Source of the DNA: Ilyonectria destructans
Lineage: Eukaryota > Ascomycota > Sordariomycetes > Hypocreales > Nectriaceae
Reading direction: 5' to 3'
Assembly: GCA_020740775.1 (NCBI GenBank)
Contig: JAHEWK010000008.1
Span: 2,914,001-2,978,000 of the forward strand
DNA: 64,000 nucleotides
Part shown: in pieces, positions 43,555 to 53,722 of the stretch
Position numbering within the stretch: the stretch's first letter is position 1
How the letters are laid out: the number at the start of each line of letters is the position of its first letter
Notes under the pieces: model-generated
Seen by the model: the letters and a program-made list of their open reading frames with translations, nothing else
What the model was told of the DNA's origin: nothing
The model's database searches: none
Made by a program: the position numbers and the translations under genes

Positions 43555-46500
43555 TTAGCTGTCCCAAATTGCCCCATATGCAGGCATTCCTCTCGTCTCA
43601 AGTCCGTATACCACCTTCTTTGTAATCTTCTCGTTCGCAATGATGATGACAGCCTCCGCTTTGAACCCCTTTGCCAAGTTAAAGCCCATCTTAACGAGAT
43701 CTGGGCGACCCAGTCTTTTGGTGTCATGAATGACGGCGCCAGGCACTTTGTTCTTGATGGTGTCGCAAAGATCGTGCCCAAATGCCTTTTCTGGTTGAGA
43801 CGTAGACCAAATGAGCTGGGTTTCGCAAGATTGGTTCTGGATATGCCCCAAAACAGGTCCAATGCCTGATCCCGTGGCAATCAGGACCACGCGATTGAAG
43901 AGTGTAGCAATACGCATAACGCCACAAGTGGGCACTCCACGAGTCCAAATATGGGTTGGTGCTTGCTGTATGGTTGACTTGGTCCAGTCTCCCGCATTCG
44001 AGACAACAAGGGAATAACCCTTTGGGCGTCCATTGCTAACCTCTGGGGCTGGGATAGTGGCAAAAGAATGCCACTCTAGTAGAGGACGTTTAGATAGACG
44101 GGTGAAAGATCCGTTGACAGGCACCGTGTAGTCGAAATGGAGTCGCACAGCGTGGTCTGAGAGGACTTCCGCTTGAACAGGCACCTTGCGGAGAAAGAGC
44201 CACGACGAGGCGACGCTTGCAGTGGCAACAGCGAGGAGCCAGAATGAAGCTGACCGCACACATGCACCGCCGAAAGACATGTCTACACCCTTAGTGTCGT
44301 TGCAGGCGATGAGCACCTGGGCCCAAAACAGACCAAGCATGGTCCATCCGACCAGGCGATGTGTTTTCTCGAACAAGTTATGATGCGTCTTGCGTATCGA
44401 CGGCCACGCAAGCACAAACATGACGAAAAATAGAGCTGAGAGGACCCAAGATACAACTTTTCCACCAACAGATTGTTGGCCCCAGTTTGTGCATGTCGAT
44501 GTCATACAAACAATGTCGCCGATATTGGAAGCCAGGAGCCAAGTACCAGCGCCTATCGCGGCGCCAGAGTGAACACCGCCAAGATGGTATATCTTCGCGC
44601 ATCGAGTTCGGATGCAGAGTGGCCAAGACTTTGGCACGCTGCAGGCAATCGTGTATAGAGCATTGATGACGAAGTCTTGTCGAATGAGGACGGCAGTGGC
44701 AAGGTTGATGGCTATGATAGTGCTGATCCATTCTCTCTGGATCCCAGAAAACACAAGCGCCATGGTTGCTGCGATGTTGAACACGCCGACTAAAGTAAAT
44801 AGACGACGGTAGACAATGAGGGCACGATATCTTAGACCGCGGAAGTGTTTTCGGATCCTCTTCTCTGGAAGAGCCGCTTCTAGATCGATATCGTCTTCCA
44901 CTGCAGTGACGTCTGACTTTTCAGAAGCTGAGCTGTTCTGTGTCAACGTTGATGCTGAGGAATCGGACCTGCTATGACCCAAATGAGCGGCTTTGGGATA
45001 GCGAATGGGGACTGTGGATGTCTCCTGGCTGGAGAGAGAGTTCCAATCAGCGGCAGCCCCCGTCGCCATGAGAGCTTTCTTGTCAATCTTTCCATTGTTC
45101 GTCATAGGCAATGTGTCCAGCAGGTGGAATTGAGATGGGATGGCATAATACGGCTGACGGCTCTTGATGGATTTCACCACCACCTCAAGATCACAGTCCT
45201 GGGGTGTGAGAAATCCATGAATCTCCCCGTCGATGAGAACAGCAGCCGCTCTTTGGACAGAAGGGCAAGAGTCCAGAGATGCAGCAACACCGTCAAGCTC
45301 TACTCGGAAACCCTGTAATTGTTAGCAATCTATGAGACCAATAACGTTTATGATCACCATACCTTGACTTTGACTTGGTCATCAGCTCGACCCAGAATTT
45401 CTATGGAGCCATCGACGTTCCATCTGCAAAGATCTCCTGTATTGTACATTTTGGATCTATAACAATTAGTAAGCTGCAAACACTTCATATCACACCTTGT
45501 AATTACCTGTCGTTTTTGAAAGTGTCAAAGACGTATTTTTCAGCCGTTGTCTGCGGCAGAGCAACGTAGCCACGAGTCACGCCTAATCCACCAGCCCACA
45601 TGACGCCAATCTCACCAATTCCCACAGGAAGGTTGTCATTGCCAATTAAGTAGACGTTGTTGTTTGGTGTCGGCACGCCGATAGATAATGGCTCGCCGGG
45701 CTGGTGTCTGTGCATCGTATTAACAATAGTCGTTTCAGTTGGGCCACAACAATTGTAATAAGTGCAGTGAGAAGCCCAGGCATTAGCAAGTCTGGGAAAT
45801 AATCAGTATTTTTACATTGGACCAAGACGCGGCGGATCATACTTCTGAGAAGAAGGTTCGCCAGCAGTAGCCACAAGCTTAATGTTGGGGTAGTCCGCAG
45901 GTGTGTATTTGGCGAGTATGCTGGGGGTGCATATAAGAACATCAATCTGGGGGAAGAGTTAGAAAGGAATTGCCTCATGAATAATTTTTACTACCTCTTG
46001 CAATGCTCGTTGCCAGTTTGAACCTCGGAGAATCAGGGTGCCTCCATTCACAAGACAGCCAAGCATTTCCCACGCCGCTTATAGAGTTTCATGTAAGTCA
46101 ACCCGACCAAAGGATGTTAAATTAGGACGCAACTTACCCATGTCGAAGCTAATGCTCAGAACTTGACCAACGCGGGTACCTGGCTTAATTCCCAAATCCC
46201 CCGGTGACTGGCAGATGAGGTTTGTGACATTTTGATGAGTGACATCGACACCTTTGGGTGTACCCGAGGTTCCTGGCGCGTTCAGTTTTGCCTTCTCATA
46301 CTCAGCAGAGCAAAGGATTACACATACCTGAGGTGTAGATCACATAGCATCCGTCATCTGGCCTGACGGGGCAAGGTGGTACTCTGTGAAAAGAGTCGTG
46401 ATCCGTTTCGTCATAATCAATTTCATCGATCGCGATAACTTTTGATCCAGGCATTTGTTTTAGTCGATGAAGAGTGGACCGTAAAGCCAATACGGTGCAC

Positions 46501-46898
46501 CCACGAGTTTGATCTAAGACGAATTGTAGTGTTGCATCTGGGACGACAGTTCCATCAAGGGGGACATATTGGGCTCGGCAAGAGAGAACAGACATGATGC
46601 CAACCAGCATGTCAATACCCCTCTTTACTACAAGAGGGACCCGGTCTCCCGGAACGACACCTAGTTTCCGTAACTTGTGTGCGAGTCTAGCACTTCGAGA
46701 TGCCAGTTCCCCATAAGTGATACTTGCCGGTGGCTCCATGGACAAATCTCGAGCAGCAATATCATCAGGCCGTGTAGCGGCATGGTGAAAGAAGGCGGCA
46801 GTGACTGTTGAGAATCGCGGGGCATGCAGGAGACCGTAGCTGAAGGATATGGGCATTGACCGCCTGCAGGCATCTTGTGACTCTGATGATTTCTCCAT
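43555..46898 (-). CDS. tmpL-like: TmpL-like protein: adenylation domain, six membrane segments, flavin/NAD reductase domain
   Basis: Seven exons: 46898-46328, 46272-46138, 46077-45995, 45946-45843, 45791-45507, 45456-45363, 45312-43555. All phases agree, giving 1009 residues. An NRPS-type adenylation domain fills residues 20-505, with [11 protein letters not shown] (A3), NCCGPTET (A5), YNTGDL (A7), [16 protein letters not shown] (A8) and NGKIDKKAL (A10). No LGG-D/H-S carrier-protein site follows. Six hydrophobic segments run from about 585 to 790, then a ferredoxin-reductase-like part with [11 protein letters not shown] and [13 protein letters not shown]. This architecture matches TmpL, described in Alternaria brassicicola and Aspergillus fumigatus as a redox-homeostasis membrane protein needed for virulence. 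It may be the orthologue or a paralogue. The ATG at 46898 is chosen because the upstream in-frame start is GTG. Confidence 0.88.
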
Positions 46899-48381
46899 TT
46901 GCAAGGAGTACCGGAGAGATTGGGGTGAAGTAGACGGAAGCCCTTTGTCAACAAATGACGGTGTGAATGGCAAGTGAACTAAATGCAAGCCAGAGGAAGT
47001 TTGATGTAAGCTTGAATACAAGTGTGCAGAGTCTATCACCGCAGTCTAACCATTGCTTAAATAGGTTCCCCAATGATTTGGAAGGCCTCCGCTCTTTTTC
47101 GGCATCATACATGGTCTTGTCGTCACTCGTCTTCAAGCCAGGCTGAATCAATGCCGAGATGGCTGGTTACCCACTTGAAGAGTGAACACATGGCGGTTTT
47201 CCATGCTCAGCTGCATATTCAGAGCTACTAGTTCCTTGTACGTGGCGGCCATTGTATGCCAAAGGATTTCAACACTGAGATTGATGATCTTTTCCCTCGG
47301 TTGTAGTAGAGAGTGGGCCACTGCTGCACTGCGATCACACCAAATCCCACCTTTCCGGCAAGGCCAAGGTGGTTGGTAACACTTTCGGGATACATCACAG
47401 ATCATCAGTTGTCGATTCGCTGCATGCTTCGACTAAACCAACTCACCTGACAGCGGATATCCCGCTCCACAGCTGATATTCAGAGTTGGGGAGTTCGCCA
47501 AGCGGCGCATCGCGGCTACAGTTGCACGAATAGACCCATTGTCCGGGAGCGGCGCGCTAAGGAAGCTAAGAATCTTCAAGATCTGCGTGAACTGCAGCAT
47601 CGTGCTTGGAGACGTGCAGAATCTCGAACTAGTGCCAGCTAGACAAGGGGCTGGGAGCCATGATTAGTCGTTCGCATGCTCCGATGATCGCTCGGCTAGG
47701 GCTGTGATCGTCAGCCGGGACCGTCCTGTCAACCGCTAGAGGCTCTAGGATCTGCGTACTGGGGGCGGTGAAGTTGCCATTACTCGCTGTCTGTTATGTT
47801 GAGGCTTCGGACTTGGTTTATTTATCGCCGATTCCCAAGTATGAATCCCGGCTAGTCAATCGGCTAGCGAGAGCATGGCTTCCCGTCCATCAGGTGGAGA
47901 CTTGTTAGCGCCAACAGGCCGTCCGGAACCAAGCTGAACGCCCTGCTCTGGTACAAAGATGGACAGATCATCAGCCAGTATTGCCGAATTGAGTGGCTGT
48001 CATCCAGCCTCCTCTGTCAAAATGACTCAAATGGGTCGACGATCAGTCGACTGAGCAACCGTCAGAACCCGTTCCACCACGTTGGTTTGTAGCGGGACCT
48101 AGCTTAACTTATGTCTCAGTTGAAGTGTCTCGCTATGCTCGATTCTCGTGCTGAGTCCTAGACATGGCTTTGCTACGTGTCAGTTGATCGACATTCACAG
48201 CCCGATTTTTCAATCACGCCAAAATGGCACCAGTCAATCACGCCCGTCTCGGTTGCGAGTGAAAATTCGCCCTTTCACTCCTCTCCCCTCTTCCCTTTGC
48301 TTTAGTTGCATTTTGTCCAGCCTCATCACCAACCTTCCCAGCTCGCGTACCTCGGCTCTACTGTGACCCCCAATCCATACG
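46899..48381. other. Intergenic between divergent TmpL-like and enoyl-CoA hydratase genes
   Basis: About 1.5 kb. Minus-strand frames at about 47145-47405 and 47455-47601 can be joined by a GTGAGT donor into a short peptide, but no family was recognised, so no gene is called. The rest has imperfect repeats of CGGCTAG and GATCGTCAG near 47690-48060 and no coding signal. Confidence 0.45.
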
Positions 48382-49506
48382 ATGACAGAAGAATTGATCA
48401 TCTGTTCTACTCCGGTAAACGGAGTGCGAGTTCTCGCCTTCAATCGGCCCACCAAGAGAAATGCACTGTCCGCGGAGCTGATCTCGGTCTTCTTGGAGCA
48501 GCTGTCGACAGCGGCCACGGACAAGGCGGTACGGGTCATCATCATCACCGGTACTAGCACATTCTTTTCTGGCAAGTATCATGTAGAATATTTCATCACC
48601 TGAACATTCCTAACTGTCTCCCACAGCCGGCGCAGATATCAAAGAGATCTCGGAGATGGATGCAGAGACAGCACGCGGCTGCCGCTATCTCAGGAACCTT
48701 TGCGATGGGATGCGCGCCGTGTGCAAGCCTTTAATCGCGGCAGTTGAGGGAATAGCGGTGAGTGGTTCAAATCCGGCCTCTCCAGTTAAACTAGTCACCT
48801 ATCCAAAGCACGACTGATGCATGTTACCGCGCAGCTTGGTGGAGGCTTCGAAGTAGCTCTTATGGTAAGTCCATCCGATCCTCGGCAGTTAGGAATTCAG
48901 ATACTAGGTAGACCAAGGCCTTGTCCGCTGACGTCAAATTACAAATAGTGCGATCTGATCTTCGCTTCTAACATCGGCCGCTTCGGTTTGCCGGAGGTCA
49001 CCCTTGGCTTGATTCCTGGAGCAGGTGGTACTCAACGCTTGACTAATGCTGTTGGGAAGTTCAAGGTATCCATCCACAACCTCAACCAACCCCTCTCTTC
49101 ATGCCAAGTGCACCCACTGATCACATGAGGGATATAGGCTATGCAGATGATCCTTTTGGCAGCACCCATGACCGCCACCGAGGCACTCTCGGCGGGTCTC
49201 GTTGCTCAGCTGTTCGAGCCTGGAGCAGTCCTTGAGAATACTGTTGAGATAGCATCGCAGCTGGCAGCCTCGAGTCCAACGGCACTGTCGCTGGCTAAAG
49301 ATGCGGTATCCCGAGGTAGGTCAACTTCTTGCCACCTTCATATCTTGAATATTTCTGACAGATATCTAGCGGACGAGCTCGGTCGTGACGATGAGTTTGA
49401 ACGGAACCTGTACTATTTCGCATTCGGAACCCAGGATAAAAAAGAAGGCGTCAGGGCATTTCTTGGAAAAGAAAAGCCCAATTGGAATGTCGATTTAAAC
49501 AAATGA
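48382..49506 (+). CDS. Enoyl-CoA hydratase/isomerase (crotonase family)
   Basis: Six exons: 48382-48571, 48627-48757, 48835-48864, 48949-49065, 49138-49315, 49370-49506, giving 260 residues. The first intron uses a GC donor (GCAAGT); the others are GT-AG, and exon 3 is only 30 nt. The protein hydrates 2-enoyl-CoA in beta-oxidation or a related degradative route. AGADIKEI gives the first oxyanion-hole [14 protein letters not shown] contains the first catalytic Glu, and [18 protein letters not shown] contains the second, so the enzyme looks active. The end [17 protein letters not shown] is typical. No C-terminal SKL-type peroxisomal signal and no obvious presequence. It could process CoA-linked side chains from phenolic catabolism, but it lies outside the motif-marked cluster. 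Confidence 0.88.
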
Positions 49507-50671
49507 GAGAAGAAGTATAGGCAGTAAATATTGCCAATTTGAGTGGTCCCAGGTTAGAACATAGCGTTGTCACCACAGCTAAAGATTCCTTGGACTGTGG
49601 TGTTTCATCGGCAAAAGTGTCGAAAATTTCAGTAATAGGCGACCATAATCCACCACCTTTCAAAAAGAAAGAAAACCCAATAAGAAATACGTTGAGAGAG
49701 AAAAGACAGGTCTTTTTCCACTCATCAAACATCGAACCATTATTCAAAGAAAACCAAAGGACAGCGCTGACTCCATATGTAAACCAGGCATACGTCGTGG
49801 CTGAGCTGATGGACAAAATGGAGTCGAAAATTGGGATGGCGTTGGACAGGATGAAGCATATAATCCAGTAAGCAGTAACACAGCTTGTCCAAACAACCCA
49901 AGATTTCTTCGTATTCTGAGTTACTTCGTTGGATGCTTTAATCCAGCGCATTACGTCAATATAGATATATGAAAACCTCTCTGAAAGATGGGTTGCCGAA
50001 TACCTCGATCTTGACCTTCCATCCTTCAGGGGCTTGAGGAGGTTCTTTGATACCCAGACTGATCATCACGATAAGAGCTGCGGCAACGATACTGACAAAG
50101 CAAGGTATGCTGCTCTGAGACACAAATTTGACTGTTCTGGGAATGCAGAGTACCCAGCAGCCAAGGTATCCAATGCCGATAAGCCCAACAGTGCAAATAG
50201 CACGATTGCTGAGGGTATTAAAGGCAACTGAGAGAGTAACCGCAGCAAGGCACAAGTCACCATAACCTGTATCAAAAAGCCAATGCCGGTGACAATGCCC
50301 CATGAACGGCCGCCAACCACCTTGATCATCTCAACGACGTTGATGACATAGTGGTGGCGACAAAAGAACTGGTGCAGCTCTAATCCAGTATACCAGGTAA
50401 GGGTGGCAACTCCAAGGATCGTACTAATTCCTGGAATAAGGCCGAGAACTTTCAGGCAAGCGAGAAGTGATCGGATGCCCAAACCCAGCTGAGCAGTGAT
50501 GAGCTATTTGGAATTGAATTAGTCAGTCGCAGTCATATGTTGCACGAATGTGATACCGCTTACCGCAAAGAGGGTGTCCCGGCGACCCATGGTGCGGTAA
50601 TCCTTCCCGTTCTCGCCGCTGAATATTCCGCCACTAACTTCTTCAGGGTGCGCTGACTTGATATCCATCAT
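49451..50671 (-). pseudogene. Amino acid transporter (AAAP family), internally deleted
   Basis: The N-terminal half is intact from the ATG at 50671: MGRRDTLFA, an intron GTAAGC...TAG at about 50504-50563, LITAQLGLGIRSLLACLKVLG, VVEMIKVVGGRSWG and CFVSIVAAALIVMISLG. It continues to FGNPSFRE near 49970. The text then jumps to VTQNTKKSWVVWTSCVTAYW and the C-terminal helices (NAIPIFDSILSISSATTYAWFTYG). The central part with the usual AGNISF-type region, roughly 130-150 residues and several helices, is missing, and a stop separates the halves near 49955. The C-terminal frame runs on to 49451 and overlaps the enoyl-CoA hydratase 3' end by 56 bp. A transporter lacking these helices should not work. 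Confidence 0.72.
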
Positions 50672-52023
50672 GTCGGGGCCAGACTCATGACCGGCTTTGT
50701 CATCGCTACCCGACAGTCTTATCACTACCCTTGTCTAGCGGGCAGGCGGTCATGTTGGCTTCGTCTGGTGAGGAGTGCATTCTTGCGAATGGCTGCTTCA
50801 ATGGGTCGATTATTGTTGGATCTTAATATGTAGTTGGTCCTAAACACATCCTAAACATTTGGATGATAACTGGCTAAGCCCCTAATGAGGCTCTGCAAGT
50901 ACTGGATTCCGTTACATTTTCCAGGGTGACGTCAGTCTTAGCAAGCATTGGCAACGCTGGAGAGAGGTTGGCTTAGCTACGAAAGGAGAGTTGCATCACA
51001 GAATTACTGCATAAATTAGGCGATGGGAAATTGCGGTCCATTTGGTCCGATTTGCATCTTGAGTCCAGCGAGGGGCGTAATGACGGGTGTATAATCAAGG
51101 AAGGGTACTTAAACCGCGGGGCGGGACGTTCTCTACTATTATTGCCTTTCCAACAGCTCGCCTTGAAAGTACACTGACTGACCAACACCCTTCTCTATGA
51201 CTATTTGACTCGGCTGGCGGATGGCCCCATTTTGGCCCCCAATGCTTTTCCAACTGCTATGAAAATTGTTTGCCCAGATAGGTCTCGCGTGGGAACTATG
51301 TACACTGGAGGATGGCTTTGATTCCTGGCTTCAGGTTTCGACCAGCGCTATTTTGAACTTTTCAACTCTTAAAGTAAGAATGGCTGAGGGAAGCTGGGCA
51401 TAATTTGGCCACGAATCCATCCGACTTAGTAAATTCGAGATGAAGTAGTTCTATGGATTCGTTGTCGGCGCATAGAATATATTGCTGAATAGAATCATGG
51501 CTGGAGTGGACAGTATTCTCAGCCTCCTCGACCTGGTCCAGGCTCTAAAGTAGAACAGCCCAGCTTGGTGTTGCCATAATATCGTCAAAGTTGCTCTGGA
51601 TTAATAAGACAACTGCCGCCCACTTCTTATTCTCATGAATTTCTAGACCTAGCGTTGACCTAATTTAAACCCAGGCCATCGCTGCTCTCCTTGCGAGGTA
51701 GAACCCATAGCATCGTAGGCACCTGTGATGAGAATCCTTCAGTCATCGCACGTGGTAACGGACCCTCTCGGAAACGAACACTGGCTCTTGTTCAACTCCC
51801 ATGTATTCGAAGGCTTCACCATCATCAGGAGGACTTCAACTACCAGACAACCTCAATAAACTGGCCCAGTTTAGCGTCTCCACAAATCCAGTCTCAACCA
51901 CTGTCATAACTGATTTGTGACGTTTTGCGAAAAACTGGAGAAGCTAAGCTGAGTCAACTTATTGAGATTCTACGGTAGTTGAAGCTGCCAGTTTGCTACC
52001 GGCTCACCGCATTTCTCAGAGCT
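50672..52023. other. Intergenic, no gene seen
   Basis: Promoter side of the transporter remnant and 3' flank of the C2H2 gene. Some AT-rich patches. No family-level coding signal. Confidence 0.5.
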
Positions 52024-52953
52024 TTACCCTTCAGTCCTTGCCTTTCGTGGTCGTCCTCTTTTCCGTCGTGGACAGCTCGTGTAGTGAGCCATGATGTCCT
52101 CCCTTGTTGAGAATTCATGCCGATGATCGTTGTTGGGTCGCCAACAGACGAAGGGCTCGCTTCCGCCGTCGCAGCGCGACAGATGATCTTTGAACTTCTC
52201 TTCCCGAAATACCTTGCCGCAGCTACACTGAAACTGCCGTCGTGGTCTGATGTGCTCTTTGAATCGAGCTTTGTTCGAGCCGCTAGGCTTCCCACAAGCG
52301 CATTGATAGGGTCCGTTGCAAAAAGGCCCCAAAAATTCGGAATCTGGTTGGCCTGAGCATCGGGCACAGGAGCATCGACAAGTTGGGCGTTGATGGTTCG
52401 AAGTCAAATGGGTCCTTATCACCATCCCATTAGTAAGTAATCTAGAGAAGGACCGAGCGGTCTCATACTCCAGTTCGTGCTTGCTCGGAAATTTTCGAGG
52501 ACATCTTTGACAGTACACGAAGGCGGAAGTTATCGATCCGGGGATCTCGGTTGGTTTATCGATAGGAGACGGGGACGGGAGGAAGTTGGAGGGGATGCTG
52601 GGGCCTGGTCGCGTCTCGGGGGACCAGGAAGCCCTAGAGTTTGAGAACACTATAGGGTTGAGAGAGGACAAGTCGGGATGAGTTGAAGGGGATAACAGAA
52701 GGGAACGATTGTGGTCGTTGAAAAAGTCATGAGCCGTATGAGGGCGGTATTGCTGGCCGGAAGAGCTTTCAGCGGGTGTGTTGAACAGGATATGGTCCGA
52801 ATTATGGTAGCCGGCGACAGTCAATTGTCCTTGCTGATCATTACCAGAGTGTTCCAAGTTGTCACATCCGTAAATGCCTATCGGTGCATCTTCGTAGTAG
52901 TCAATGTTGCAGAGCCAGAGTTCGTTTCCGAGAGGGTTAAGATCGTTTACCAC
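52024..52953 (-). CDS. C2H2 zinc-finger protein with AT-hook, 5' end unresolved
   Basis: An open frame of about 309 codons. A 54-nt segment (52415-52468) has GTATGA and TAAG ends and is in frame, so it may be read through or spliced. If spliced, the sequence becomes CQRCPRKFPSKHELETHLTSNH, a proper C-x2-C-x12-H-x4-H finger; if retained, the finger is broken by 18 residues. Downstream are further Cys/His sets (CSCARC, CACGKPSGS, FQCSCGKVF...HLSRC) and a basic RRKRGRPRKAR with the GRP AT-hook core. No ATG opens the frame: the first codon seen at 52951-52953 is GTG and the frame closes at a TGA upstream, so an upstream exon probably exists. A DNA-binding role is likely; targets unknown. Confidence 0.6.
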   Translation of the reverse strand: MVNDLNPLGNELWLCNIDYYEDAPIGIYGCDNLEHSGNDQQGQLTVAGYHNSDHILFNTPAESSSGQQYRPHTAHDFFNDHNRSLLLSPSTHPDLSSLNPIVFSNSRASWSPETRPGPSIPSNFLPSPSPIDKPTEIPGSITSAFVYCQRCPRKFPSKHELEYETARSFSRLLTNGMVIRTHLTSNHQRPTCRCSCARCSGQPDSEFLGPFCNGPYQCACGKPSGSNKARFKEHIRPRRQFQCSCGKVFREEKFKDHLSRCDGGSEPFVCWRPNNDHRHEFSTREDIMAHYTSCPRRKRGRPRKARTEG

Positions 52954-53722
52954 GGTGCGAAAAATTTCATCATTGGTAGCCGCTTGAATTGCTGTGCTCG
53001 CAGAGTGGAATACTCTGCGAACAAGTCAAGCTCAAGTAAAAGAGGTTGGGTGAGGTTAACGTGAATCCCAGGAGGAAGGGAGAGATAAATGCGTGGGTAA
53101 TGGACGCGCCGTAATAAGAATCGGGCAAGTAGTATGAGGGGGAAAACCCCCCCAAAAATGCTGCTGGCTGCTACCGCCTTTGGCAGTCAGCCAGCTGAAT
53201 CTTGGAGGTCAATGAATTCAATCCAAAGAAACTTGTGTCGATCGTGCGTTTTATTATCCGTAGTTCCATGAATGTTTAGGTAATCTAGGTTGCCCACAGG
53301 CCAATTTCTTGATTCGTCGAGATGGAAGTTGTGGGGAAGCGCAGGCCTATTTTCTGATTCAACCAACGTGAGCTCAACGATGGCAACCCAGCCTACAAAT
53401 TCATCGCACAACGGGGAAAGCAAATGAATAGTATCTGTCCGTGTACCGTAGCTTAAGCAAGACGCATCGATAAAGGCTATACCTACGAGTGGGAGAAGAG
53501 GTGAAAGCGATGTTCACAAAAAGAGGGGCACAGGAGTCCGGTCCCCGACAGGTTCCGCCAATGCCTTTTCGGAACGAGTTGAGAGCTTGAGAGTGGCCTA
53601 GGTAGATAGAGGTCAAGGACAAGGAGCGGGAATTTTGAAGACAGTTGATCAAACACCAAATGGTATTGGCATGGCTGCTGTAGTGGAGACCAAAACCGAG
53701 AAGCTAAACGAGTCGGGGCTTC
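52954..53722. other. Intergenic, possible 5' exon of the C2H2 gene
   Basis: Probably holds the promoter and first exon of the C2H2 gene: a TTCGCAG acceptor-like string lies near 53013-53019 in that orientation. A palindrome-like AGAGTATTCCACTCT occurs nearby. A poly-C run GGGGGGAAAACCCCCC sits at 53138-53155. No other gene seen. Confidence 0.4.

Noticed and set aside
47145..47616. Possible two-exon minus-strand peptide between the TmpL-like and enoyl-CoA hydratase genes
   Set aside because: Two frames can be joined by a GTGAGT donor, but no domain is recognised, the acceptor is unclear and it overlaps the likely promoter region.
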